This document shows, one piece after another, positions 8,501-15,660 of a stretch of DNA of 64,000 bases. The notes below the pieces were generated by a model. The model was not told the origin of the DNA. It saw nothing but the letters and a program-made list of their open reading frames with translations, and did not search any database. A program made the position numbers and the translations under genes. Each line of letters starts with the position of its first letter. Position 1 is the first letter of the stretch. Source of the stretch: Streptomyces musisoli (GTDB lineage Bacteria > Actinomycetota > Actinomycetes > Streptomycetales > Streptomycetaceae); contig NZ_JAERRH010000012.1 in the NCBI RefSeq assembly GCF_016741855.1, forward strand, positions 124,001-188,000, in the 5' to 3' direction.

Positions 8501-8933
8501 CGGTGTCGACGCCGTCGAGGTCGGCCCGCAGACCCGCCGGGGTGTCGGTGTCGGCGCGCAGTTCCTCGACCTGCCGGTCCACGCGGGCGCTGCGGTCCTC
8601 CGAGGGTGCCTTGGACTTGGGGCGGCCGGCCGCGATGTAGGAGGTGACCTCGTCGCGTTCGTCGGCCAGGGAGTGGGCGAGCGTGAGCGCGTCCTGGGTG
8701 AGGGCGGCGAGCGTCACCAGGTCCTGGGAGTCACCGACGTCCTGGGAGGCGGTGAGCAGCGCGGGCGCGCCGGCTCCGGCGACGGCGGCGGCCACCACGG
8801 CGACGGCGACGATCAGCCGGGTGCGCACATGGGTGGGACGGCCGGTGCCCACGGGGGTCTGGGGGACGGTCCCCTCGGGGGCCGTCTGCCTGCCTGTGCG
8901 CCGAGGCCGCTTCTTCTGCACCGGTGCTCGCAA
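5511..8933 (-). CDS. cvnA: conservon sensor kinase CvnA (NIT-HAMP-HATPase, long repeat tail)
   Basis: Membrane sensor of 1140 residues. In order: basic N-terminus; TM1 about residues 38-62; extracytoplasmic nitrate/nitrite-sensing (NIT)-like domain to about 350; TM2 (IRIAVLGALLLVAIGIATAMA); HAMP; helical region with MRRHSENLLVLAG; HATPase with N-box LAELMENATSFSPP and G-boxes DEGIGV and GLGLGLYVVARLA. After about residue 690 come some 450 residues of low-complexity Ala/Pro/Glu tail with 20-residue repeats (TTEPAAQDVFG type), then a basic C-terminus. The start is unclear: TTG 8933 lacks spacing for a Shine-Dalgarno, and GTG 8921 is an alternative. It heads the cvnABCD-monooxygenase operon and is divergent from the PP2C-like gene. 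The ligand is unknown. Confidence 0.92.
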   Translation of the reverse strand: MRAPVQKKRPRRTGRQTAPEGTVPQTPVGTGRPTHVRTRLIVAVAVVAAAVAGAGAPALLTASQDVGDSQDLVTLAALTQDALTLAHSLADERDEVTSYIAAGRPKSKAPSEDRSARVDRQVEELRADTDTPAGLRADLDGVDTVRRAALTGKTTALQAHQAYSETITELHRLAERLAEQMPPRAGSGAYALAELDSAVQQSAAARGLLLAALNVPTRTQTVIDPTTGLPTTAAVTSDADRKQRDALAAAAQQARLRADAALADFRETAPEKAADSYDSTVTGSEVNDAEKYLATLTDQPTLADSELTTSTKKLDAALSARVDLMRGAESALYDHRTKDLGKLRDDDVTALEIRIAVLGALLLVAIGIATAMARTLTRPLSVLRRGSGRLAEGEDPAAQEPIAFTGRNDEFAQVVRSVNALHAHAVALHERVGTLETDRKHLVGQRQKMADAREELRAELTESAAQLERLRASIGSTFVNLALRTLGLVERQLAVIEGLEEREQDPERLATLFKLDHFATVMRRHSENLLVLAGTEHVQQHPGPVPLVDVVRAAVSEIERYERVRIAALPPHAHIAGFAADDLSHLLAELMENATSFSPPDLPVEVSGWLLESGEVMLSVQDEGIGVAEDRLARLNARLTDFDPGSLYDQEGEEGLGLGLYVVARLAHRHGVRVRLREQKQGGTAAVVVLPASLLTEAPATVLPPRTAPGTTGTFTLPGADAEANSNVLHARKKSPDPLITLAEQATHTATKTPAAEAPAMEAPATEVPAAEAPEAKARATKAPAAEAPAAEGLVAEAPAAEASATAASPAGTRVADAPAADAPTAEGPTAEGLAAEGLAADVPVAPGASSQQTPPTASSEQTAQAPFADGPADSSADTTEPAAQDVFGGRQADPSADTTEPPAQDVFGDRPAHEQADTTEPAAQDDFGGRPAHEQADGPGEHAETRPKAPLETYAETTMELLLPEVAAEPARPTEPTDPARPAAADGEDTPQGPPAADHETRTGGAGGRPDAEGAAEVEVPVGAPQALGGHPDADGAAEAKASAGTPQAPAEPEERLTSKGLPKRTPKITAPTAPPRQRAGGVDAEALRRRLGGFRSGAQAGYRDVEAEIAEQTAGHQRPARYAHAEETTGGTAEEASS
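6121..6360. repeat. four 60-bp tandem repeats inside cvnA
   Basis: Units start at 6121, 6181, 6241 and 6301, exactly 60 bp each (20 codons). The first two units differ at only a few positions, while the third and fourth are more diverged. Each encodes a segment of the TTEPxAQDVFGxRxA type in the cytoplasmic tail. Shorter 15-18 bp Ala/Glu/Pro repeats follow at about 6410-6680. Confidence 0.85.
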
Positions 8934-9306
8934 TCCTGAACTCGTCTACTCAGGGGCCCGGGTGGCACCCCGTCATCTCGGTGCCAAGTGGTGCGTGCAC
9001 CCGGTTCGTATGGTTCCCGACCCTCCCAGCGCCGGTGGGCAGTGGTCGCGCATCACCTGACCCGCCACCCGAAGGAGTGAACATCGTCGGAGAGTTGACG
9101 GGCAAGTTCCTCCGGCGTGTGCGCGGCCCTTGCGCGGCGGGCCGGTTGGACGCACGCGGCAGGCTTTGACAGTATTCGCCACCACGCCTTCCCGGAGTGC
9201 CCCATTCTCCCCCAAATCAGGCGCCTGACCTGCGGGGTCGTGAGAATTCACCGTGCGCTTGCCAGCCTTTGGCGCAGGGTGTGGAGGCCTCGTGCAGACT
9301 GGCCGG
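8934..9306. other. divergent intergenic region between cvnA and the PP2C-like gene
   Basis: 373 bases without a gene. It must contain the promoters of both divergent transcripts. Visible: an inverted repeat TGGCACC/GGTGCCA at 8963-8969/8980-8986 close to the cvnA start, and a consensus -35-like TTGACA at 9166-9171 on the plus strand with no good -10 at 17-18 bases. A GAAGGAG motif near 9073 is not followed by a coding frame that I trust. Confidence 0.4.
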
Positions 9307-10095
9307 ATGCGCACTGATCTCGTCTCGGAACCCGGCAACGCGACCCGTCCCAACGAGGACTTCGCCGGTGTCGGACTACCCGCCTCCGGACAGGGAGGTT
9401 GCGTGATCGTCCTGGACGGGGTGACGCCGCCCGACGGCGGGACGGGCTGTCTGCATTCCGTCCCCTGGTTCACCGCCCGGCTCGGCGGCGCACTGACCGA
9501 ACTGACCCTTTCCGGCGGAGATCTGACGCTCCCGGAGATTCTCTCGCGGGCGATCCGGCGCACCGCGGACGCCCACGCGGACACCTGTGACCTTTCTCAC
9601 CCGCGAACTCCGCAGGCCACCGTGGTCCTGACCCGCTGGGACGCGTCCACGCTCGACTACCTGGTGCTGTCCGACTCCGCGCTGCTGGTGCGGGGGCCCG
9701 ACGGGACCGTCACCCCCGTGCTGGACGACCGGCTCGCCCGGCTCCCCCGCTCCGCGCTCGCCACCGACACCCTCGTCGACGCGAACCTGCGCAACAAGGA
9801 GGGCGGCTTCTTCACGGCCGCCGCCGACCCCGGCGTGGCCGTCCGGGCGGTCACCGGCTCCCTGCCCCGGCACGAGGTGCGGGCGCTGGCCGCGCTGACC
9901 GACGGGGCGACCCGGTGGACGGAGAAGTTCCGCGAGGGCGACTGGACCGCCCTGTTCGACGTGGTCGCCAAGGAGGGCGCCCGGTCACTGGTCGAGCGGG
10001 TACGGGAGCTGGAGACGGCGGACCGGGAGCAGCGGGCGTTCCTGGGGCGGAGCAAGACCCACGACGACGCGACGGTGGTCTACGCGGAGCTGTGA
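9307..10095 (+). CDS. PP2C-like serine/threonine phosphatase-domain protein
   Basis: Cytoplasmic protein of 262 residues starting at ATG 9307; the frame is open further upstream, but MRTDLVSEPGNATRPNED is the natural family start. PP2C features: RPNEDFAGV near the N-terminus, metal-binding-like VLDGVTPPDGG, a late ALTDGATR and the terminal THDDATVVYAE. The metal motifs deviate from classical PP2C (no GGHG after VLDG), so activity is not certain. It is divergent from cvnA and convergent with the MarR gene. It could act on a phosphorylated signalling partner; the target is unknown. Confidence 0.75.
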   Translation: MRTDLVSEPGNATRPNEDFAGVGLPASGQGGCVIVLDGVTPPDGGTGCLHSVPWFTARLGGALTELTLSGGDLTLPEILSRAIRRTADAHADTCDLSHPRTPQATVVLTRWDASTLDYLVLSDSALLVRGPDGTVTPVLDDRLARLPRSALATDTLVDANLRNKEGGFFTAAADPGVAVRAVTGSLPRHEVRALAALTDGATRWTEKFREGDWTALFDVVAKEGARSLVERVRELETADREQRAFLGRSKTHDDATVVYAEL

Positions 10096-10107
10096 CCGCC
10101 CTTCCGC

Positions 10108-10599
10108 CTACTTCGCCATGACGCCGTTCAGCTCGTGGAGCAGCCGGGCCAGTTCGGAGACCTCGCGGCGGTCCCAGTGGGCCAGCTGGCGGACGTAGCG
10201 GGCGCGGCGGGCCTCGCGGACGGTGCCGACGCGGCGGCTGCCCTCCTCGGTGAGGGTGACGAGCCAGGCGCGGCCGTCGGCCGGGTCGGGCTCGCGGGCG
10301 ATCAGGCCCAGCTCCTCCAGGGCGCGCAGCTGGCGGGACATGGTGGCCTTGCCGACGCCGATGTAGCCGGCGAGTTCCGTGGCCCGCTGGCCGCCCTGCT
10401 CGTCCAGCCGGATGAGCAGACCGTAGGCGGAGGACTCCAGGTCGGGGTGGACCTCCCGGGCCATCTCGCCCTGGTTGGCCCGGGCACGCCGGAGCAGCAC
10501 GGTCAACTCCCGCTCCAGTGCCAGGAACTCCTGGTCTGCACCACTGGGCGTCACCTGGCCGGCAGCGTGGTGTGCGCCCCGGATTCCGTCCTCGTGCAC
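10108..10599 (-). CDS. MarR-family transcriptional regulator
   Basis: Winged-helix regulator of 163 residues. The recognition region is RATELAGYIGVGKATMSRQLRALEELGLIAREPDPADGR, a standard MarR helix-turn-helix and wing. I place the start at GTG 10599, preceded by AGGGG at 7 bases; the frame continues upstream to TTG 10644 without a good ribosome-binding site. It lies divergent from the GH25 gene. The palindrome GAAAGTTTC at 10630-10638 next to TTGACA on the minus strand is a plausible autoregulatory operator. The ligand is unknown. Confidence 0.88.
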   Translation of the reverse strand: MHEDGIRGAHHAAGQVTPSGADQEFLALERELTVLLRRARANQGEMAREVHPDLESSAYGLLIRLDEQGGQRATELAGYIGVGKATMSRQLRALEELGLIAREPDPADGRAWLVTLTEEGSRRVGTVREARRARYVRQLAHWDRREVSELARLLHELNGVMAK

Positions 10600-10626
10600 G
10601 TCAGCACCCCTGATCGGTTTCGCTGT

Positions 10627-10645
10627 ACTGAAAGTTTCTGTCAAA
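10627..10645 (-). promoter_or_regulatory. candidate operator/-35 region upstream of the marR gene
   Basis: GAAAGTTTC at 10630-10638 is a 9-base odd palindrome (GAAA-g-TTTC). Abutting it, TTGACA (minus strand, 10639-10644) matches a -35 hexamer. It sits about 30 bases before the chosen marR start. No convincing -10 hexamer was found, so this is a suggestion only. Confidence 0.3.
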
Positions 10646-10840
10646 CAACGTCATTGCCGCAGCTCCGTAAGTATTTCGCAGGCGTAGACCAACGGCGTCG
10701 CCCGGACCCCCTTCCACGCCGTCATCTACGTGCGTAGCTTCTTTACCACGCCACTCGTGGCATGCCCACGCCAGTGGGCCGGCGGTCAGCGCCACGATCC
10801 CCCCACACCACTCCCCCACCCCACTCCCCGGAGGCACGCC

Positions 10841-11674
10841 ATGACCGTGCTCAGACCCGGTTCCCCCCGCTCCGCGCGCCCGCGTCACCGCGCCGTCCTC
10901 GTCACGGCCCTGCTCGCGGCGCTCTCCCTCACGCTCCCCCTCACCTCCGCCCGGGCCGCGACCACTCCCGGCCGCGGCTCCGCCTACATGGGCATGGGCG
11001 TCGTCGCCCACGACGGCCGGAACGGCACCCCGACCACGGGCGACGTCACCCAGACCGAGGGGGTGGACGTCTCCGGCCACCAGGGCAACGTCGCCTGGTC
11101 GACCCTGTGGGGCAGCGGGGTGCGCTGGGCGTACACGAAGGCCACGGAGGGCACGTACTACACCAACCCGTACTTCGCCCAGCAGTACAACGGCTCCTAC
11201 AACGTGGGCATGATCCGCGGGTCGTACCACTTCGCCACCCCGGACACCACCAGCGGCGCCACCCAGGCCAACTACTTCGTCGACCACGGCGGCGGCTGGT
11301 CCCGGGACGGCAAGACCCTGCCGGGCGCCCTCGACATCGAGTGGAACCCGTACGGCGCCGCCTGCTACGGCAAGAGCGCGAGCCAGATGGTCGGCTGGAT
11401 CGCCGACTTCGTCAACACCTACAAGGCGCGCACCAGCCGGTACCCCGTGATCTACACGGCCACCAGCTGGTGGACCCAGTGCACCGGGAACTACGGCGGC
11501 TTCGCGGTGAACAACCCGCTGTGGATCGCCCGCTACGCCTCCGATCCGGGGACGCTGCCGGCCGGGTGGTCGTACTACACGATGTGGCAGTACACCTCCT
11601 CCGGCCCGACCGTCGGGGACCACGACAAGTTCAACGGAGCCCTGGACCGGGTGCAGGCCCTGGCCAACGGCTGA
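10841..11674 (+). CDS. secreted GH25 muramidase (lysozyme)
   Basis: Exported lysozyme of 277 residues, start ATG 10841 behind CGGAGG. The signal peptide has a twin-Arg-like basic stretch (RPRHRAVLV) and the hydrophobic core ALLAALSLTLPLTSARA, then a GH25 domain. The catalytic-type motifs are GVDVSGHQGNVAW and the acidic pair in ALDIEWNP; the end TMWQYTSSG is also typical. GH25 enzymes cleave the MurNAc-GlcNAc beta-1,4 bond. A GACGGCCCGG/CCGGGCCGTC hairpin downstream may end the transcript. It may be controlled by the divergent MarR, although that is only positional. Confidence 0.94.
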   Translation: MTVLRPGSPRSARPRHRAVLVTALLAALSLTLPLTSARAATTPGRGSAYMGMGVVAHDGRNGTPTTGDVTQTEGVDVSGHQGNVAWSTLWGSGVRWAYTKATEGTYYTNPYFAQQYNGSYNVGMIRGSYHFATPDTTSGATQANYFVDHGGGWSRDGKTLPGALDIEWNPYGAACYGKSASQMVGWIADFVNTYKARTSRYPVIYTATSWWTQCTGNYGGFAVNNPLWIARYASDPGTLPAGWSYYTMWQYTSSGPTVGDHDKFNGALDRVQALANG

Positions 11675-11804
11675 GGTCCGGGCCGGGGCCGACGACCGGG
11701 GTGCCGGCTCCTGCCCACGGGCCGAGACGCCGGTCGCGGCCCACGGATGAGGCGCAGGCCGGGGCCGACAGCCGGGGGCGGCCGGTTGCCGGGCCGACGG
11801 CCGC

Positions 11805-11829
11805 GACGGCCCGGTTTCGCCGGGCCGTC
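11805..11829 (+). terminator. hairpin downstream of the GH25 gene
   Basis: Arms gacggcccgg (11805-11814) and ccgggccgtc (11820-11829) form a 10-bp perfect stem with loop tttcg. There is no clear T-run, as is common in Streptomyces. It lies 130 bases after the muramidase stop. Confidence 0.5.
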
Positions 11830-11905
11830 CCTGCGTTGGTGCTCCGCGCCGCCCGGGATCATGCTGGTCAGGAGAGCCTGCCGAGCAAGGGCGAGATGAG
11901 CGGCG

Positions 11906-14257
11906 ATGGAGCGACAGTCGACGTACACGGCCACGGCCACCATCGATGAGCGGGGCATCCTGACCGGCTGGAGCGACGGCGCGCGGCGACTTCTCGGCTA
12001 CGACTCCCCGGCCGTCGTCGGCCGGCCCGCGTCCGCGCTGCTCGCCGCCGACGCCACCGCGGTCCGGCGGGCGCTGACCGGCCGGAACCGCTGGAACGGC
12101 GCCGTCCCCCTGCGCCACCGGGACGGCCGGTGCGTGGAGCTGGGCGTGCTGGCCCACCGCCGGACCTCGGACACCGGGGCCGCCGACTGGCTCGTGGTGA
12201 GCGCCGTGACGGCCCGGACACAGCCGCCGCGGGGCGAACCCCTGGAGGAGTGGACCTTTCTCCAGTCCCCCTTTCCGCTGGCCATCTTCGACGCGGACCT
12301 GCGCCTGGTGCGGGCCAACCGCAGGCTGGAACACGCCCTCGCCCTGCCCGAGGCGGCGATGCGCGGACTGCGCCTCGCCCACATCGTGCCGGGGCCCGTG
12401 AGCGAGGACGTCACCCGTTCGATGCGGCTGGCGCTGGAGTCCGGCCGGGCCCAGGAGGCAGGCCAACTGAGCCCGGCGTTCGGCCGGCCCACCGTCCTCA
12501 CCCCGCTGAAGGACGCCGACGGCCGGGTGCGGGCCGTCTGCCTGTCCGTGCAGCAGCCGGGCCAGGACTCCGCCGGCCGGCAGCGTTCCTCCCCGGAGAG
12601 CGGTTCGCGCGTCGGGACGGCGGCGGACCAGGCCCGCGCCGCGCAGGAACTCGGCCAGGTCACGGTGCCCCGGCTGGCCGACGTCATGGCGGTCGACCTG
12701 GTGGACTCCCCGCGCACGGGCGCCGAGGCCGCCGGCCCGCCGGCGGGCCAGACCGTGCTGCGCCGGGCCACCCTGCGCGCGGTCCCGGACCGTACCGGAC
12801 CCGGCACCGGCGTCGGCGAGGCGGTCGTGTGTCCGGCCGACTCGCCGCCCGCCCGGTGCCTGGCGGTGGGGCGCCCCCTGCTGTTCGACACGGCGGACCC
12901 GGCCGTCGCCGAGTGGGCGGCGCTGGACCCGGGCGCCGCGTGGCTGCGCGCGTCCGGGGTGCGTTCGCTGCTGACGGTGCCGCTGCTCGCCGAGGGCAGC
13001 ACACTCGGCGTCGCCCTGTTCGGCCGGCGACCGGAGCGGGAGCCCTTCGGGCCGGAGGACCTGCGGCTGGCCGAGGAGTTCACCGCCAAGGCGGCCGCCG
13101 GTATCGAGCAGGCCCGCGCGCACGCCCTGGCCCGCACCACCACCATGGCCCTTCAGCGCAGCCTGCTCCCGCACACGCTGCCCGACCAGGCGGCCCTGGA
13201 GATCGCGACCCGCTATCTGCCGGCCGCGAGCCGGGCCGGAGTGGGCGGCGACTGGTTCGACGTGATCCCGCTGTCGGGGGCGCGGGTGGCGCTCGTCGTG
13301 GGCGACGTGGTGGGGCACGGCATCCGCGCCTCCGCCACCATGGGCCGGCTGCGCACGGCGGTGCGCACCCTGGCCGACGTCGACCTGCCCGCCGACGAGC
13401 TCCTCACCCACCTGGACGACCTGGTGCTGCGGCTGGCCGCCGACGAGGGCAGCGCGGACCCGGCCGCCGAGACCGCCGGCGGCATCGGCACCACCTGCCT
13501 CTACGCCGTCTACGACCCGGTCTCGCGCCGGTGCACGGTGGCCCGGGCCGGGCATCCGCCGCCCGCCGTGGTGACCCCGGACGGCCTCGTCCGCTTCCTG
13601 GACGTGCCCGCGGGGCCGCCGCTGGGGCTCGGCGGGCTGCCCTTCGAGGCCGTCGAGGCGGAACTGCCCGAGGGCACTTTGCTCGCGCTCTACACGGACG
13701 GGTTGTTCGAGGCCCGCGAACACGACATCGACGAGGCGCTGGACAAGATGTTCGCCGCGCTCGGCCGTCCCGCGAAGACGCTGGACTCGGTGTGCGACCG
13801 GGTTCTCACCGAGCTGCTCAGCCACCGGCCCGACGACGACATCGCCCTGCTGGTGGCGCGTACGCGGGTCCTGCACGAGGACCGGGTCGCCTCCTGGGAG
13901 CTGGACAACGAACCCACCGTCGTCGCCCTGGCCCGCCGGTACGCCGACGAGCAGCTGGCCGCCTGGGGCCTGGACGAGGCGGCGTTCACCACCGAGCTGA
14001 TGGTCAGCGAGCTGGTCACCAACGCCATCCGCTACGGCCGCCCGCCCATCCGGCTCCGGCTGATCCATCAGGGCTCCACCCTGACCTGCGAGGTCTACGA
14101 CTCCAGCGGCACGACCCCGCACATGCGCCGGGCCCGGATCTTCGACGAGGGCGGCCGCGGACTGCTGCTGGTCGCACAGCTCGCCGAGCGCTGGGGCACC
14201 CGGCACGACCGGATCGGCAAGACCGTGTGGGCGGATCAGACCCTCCCCGCGGGCTGA
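11906..14257 (+). CDS. PAS-GAF-SpoIIE phosphatase with C-terminal HATPase
   Basis: Cytoplasmic signalling protein of 783 residues. Domains in order: PAS (about 5-105, TIDERGILTGWSDGARRLLGY), a second PAS-like region (about 110-210), GAF (about 245-405), SpoIIE/RsbU-type PP2C phosphatase (about 420-645, with GGDWFDVIPL, VVGDVVGHGI, ALYTDGLFE and HRPDDDIALLVA), then an RsbW-like HATPase (about 660-783, MVSELVTNAIRYG and DEGGRGLLLVAQLA). Such fusions combine the phosphatase that activates an anti-sigma antagonist with a kinase of the same switch. No partner antagonist is adjacent. ATG 11906 has only a weak Shine-Dalgarno. Confidence 0.92.
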   Translation: MERQSTYTATATIDERGILTGWSDGARRLLGYDSPAVVGRPASALLAADATAVRRALTGRNRWNGAVPLRHRDGRCVELGVLAHRRTSDTGAADWLVVSAVTARTQPPRGEPLEEWTFLQSPFPLAIFDADLRLVRANRRLEHALALPEAAMRGLRLAHIVPGPVSEDVTRSMRLALESGRAQEAGQLSPAFGRPTVLTPLKDADGRVRAVCLSVQQPGQDSAGRQRSSPESGSRVGTAADQARAAQELGQVTVPRLADVMAVDLVDSPRTGAEAAGPPAGQTVLRRATLRAVPDRTGPGTGVGEAVVCPADSPPARCLAVGRPLLFDTADPAVAEWAALDPGAAWLRASGVRSLLTVPLLAEGSTLGVALFGRRPEREPFGPEDLRLAEEFTAKAAAGIEQARAHALARTTTMALQRSLLPHTLPDQAALEIATRYLPAASRAGVGGDWFDVIPLSGARVALVVGDVVGHGIRASATMGRLRTAVRTLADVDLPADELLTHLDDLVLRLAADEGSADPAAETAGGIGTTCLYAVYDPVSRRCTVARAGHPPPAVVTPDGLVRFLDVPAGPPLGLGGLPFEAVEAELPEGTLLALYTDGLFEAREHDIDEALDKMFAALGRPAKTLDSVCDRVLTELLSHRPDDDIALLVARTRVLHEDRVASWELDNEPTVVALARRYADEQLAAWGLDEAAFTTELMVSELVTNAIRYGRPPIRLRLIHQGSTLTCEVYDSSGTTPHMRRARIFDEGGRGLLLVAQLAERWGTRHDRIGKTVWADQTLPAG

Positions 14258-14310
14258 CGCGGCACTGGCCCGCCGGGAGGGGCGGGGCAGTGCCGGTCGG
14301 TCACCTTCGG

Positions 14311-15267
14311 TCAGGCTTCGGTACCGCCCCGCGTGCTCCCGGCGGGGGCGCCGGTGCCCTGGGTGCCACCCTGCGGCTTGCCACTGTCGCCGCCCTGGGG
14401 GCCGCCCTGCGGCTTGCCGCTGTCGCCACCCTGCGGCTTGCCATTGTCGCCATCCTGGGCGCCGCCACCCTGCGGCTTGCCATTGTCGCCATCCTGGGTG
14501 CCGCCGCCTTGCGGCTTGCCGCTGTCGCCGCCCTGGTCGCCACCCTGCGGCTTGCCATTGTCCCCGTCCTGCGTCCCGCCCTGCGGCTTGCCGCTGTCGC
14601 CGCCCTGGGTGCCACCCTGCGTCTTACCGCTGTCGCCGCCCTGCGTCCCGCCCTGGGTGTTGTCGTTGCCGCTGCCCTGCGTCCCACCCTGGGTGTTGCC
14701 CTGGCCGCCGATCTGCGTGCCGCCGATGGTGTTGCCCTCGCCCCCGTTGATGGTGTTGTTGACGATGTTCGTCACGTTGTTCGTCACGTGGGTGACAGCG
14801 GCGGGCGGCAATCCGAGCTTTCGCGCTTCCGCTTTCGCCTCCCGCCGCCCCACCGCGGCCGCCTGCTTCTGGGAAGCGCCCTTGCTGACCGCCCGCCGTG
14901 CCGCTTCGGCTCCCTTCGCTGTTGCCGCCGCAGCGTCGGATGCCGTGGAGCCCGAGCCCTGTCCGGACGACTTGCACAGGACCTTGCCCACTGAGACCGG
15001 ACCGCCGCCCTTGACGACGGTCCTGACGTCACCCTTCGGCCCGGCGGAGACACGGGAAATGGTTTTACCGGCACGTTTGACGTCATATGCCCGGTGGTGA
15101 GCGAAGCCCTTGCCGCGAATCGTCCCGTCCTTCAGGCTGCATGTCGCAGCCTGGGCCGCGGCCGGAGCGGCCTGGGAGGTCTGGGCAGCCGCCACCCCCG
15201 CCGTTCCGGCGAGTATCGCGGCGGCGCAGGACAGACCGGTGATGTGCGCAATGCTCTTCCGTGCCAT
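14311..15267 (-). CDS. secreted Gly/Gln repeat protein 1
   Basis: Exported protein of 318 residues; ATG 15267 behind AAGGGAG. It has a clear signal peptide (SCAAAILAGTAGVAAAQ), a small domain of about 60 residues with two cysteines (TCSLKDGTI ... VLCKSSG, a likely disulfide), an Ala/Lys-rich helical linker, then an Asn-rich stretch (VTNNVTNIVNNTINGG). The last 150 residues are repeats built on NTQGGTQGG and DSGKPQGG/DNGKPQGG units. There is no LPXTG sorting signal, membrane anchor or catalytic motif. Its neighbour at 15661-16281 has the same NTQGGTQGG core, so the two are related. A structural or surface role is likely but not shown. Confidence 0.8.
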   Translation of the reverse strand: MARKSIAHITGLSCAAAILAGTAGVAAAQTSQAAPAAAQAATCSLKDGTIRGKGFAHHRAYDVKRAGKTISRVSAGPKGDVRTVVKGGGPVSVGKVLCKSSGQGSGSTASDAAAATAKGAEAARRAVSKGASQKQAAAVGRREAKAEARKLGLPPAAVTHVTNNVTNIVNNTINGGEGNTIGGTQIGGQGNTQGGTQGSGNDNTQGGTQGGDSGKTQGGTQGGDSGKPQGGTQDGDNGKPQGGDQGGDSGKPQGGGTQDGDNGKPQGGGAQDGDNGKPQGGDSGKPQGGPQGGDSGKPQGGTQGTGAPAGSTRGGTEA

Positions 15268-15486
15268 GAAAATCTCCCTTGAACAATCGGCCAGGATTCC
15301 GAAATCGGCTGCGAGTCGGGGTCTCGACTTGCCCGCCGTCTCGGTTCCGCTTGACGGCCGAACTCCTTATCTGCCATCAATGGTGCATTTTTCGGACGCC
15401 GGGGAGAAAGTGACGGGGATTCGGGGCTTGACAAGGCGACCGGAAACGCGCCGGACCGGCGCCCGTCAATTTCGGCCGACGCCACG

Positions 15487-15558
15487 GAGGAGTGCGGCTT
15501 CCCTGTCGACGTGCGGGACTCGTCCGAGTCCCACCGTCCCGGGTCAGCCGCACTCCTC
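15487..15558. other. nested double hairpin (13-bp outer stem, 8-bp inner)
   Basis: Outer arms gaggagtgcggct (15487-15499) and agccgcactcctc (15546-15558) are perfectly complementary. Inside, gggactcg (15515-15522) pairs with cgagtccc (15525-15532). A two-tier structure of this size in a spacer suggests a stable RNA, a processing signal or a cruciform protein site. Confidence 0.5.
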
Positions 15559-15612
15559 GGAGTTCGACATGGAGCCGCACGGTCCACGTCGTGGAAGCGC
15601 GGGGCCAGAACG

Positions 15613-15653
15613 GTTCAGCACCCCGCGGAGATTCACTCCGCGGGGTGCTGAAC
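15613..15653 (-). terminator. strong hairpin after repeat protein 2
   Basis: A 17-bp perfect stem with a 7-base loop (15613-15629 with 15637-15653). It starts 8 bases after the stop codon of the repeat protein encoded on the minus strand. There is no long T-run, but the stem is long enough to terminate or to protect a 3' end. Confidence 0.8.
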
Positions 15654-15660
15654 TCACTGA

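Larger units (their letters stand above)
15268..15660. other. spacer with nested inverted repeats between the two repeat-protein genes
   Basis: 393 bases without a gene. It holds the promoter and ribosome-binding site of repeat protein 1 near 15270-15290, a nested hairpin at 15487-15558 and a strong terminator-like hairpin at 15613-15653. Confidence 0.6.

Noticed and set aside
10601-14206. 1201-codon open frame on the minus strand opposite the GH25 and SpoIIE genes
   Set aside because: It is antisense to genes with clear domains and composed of Gly/Arg/Val-rich nonsense. Long antisense frames are expected in DNA with this GC3 bias.
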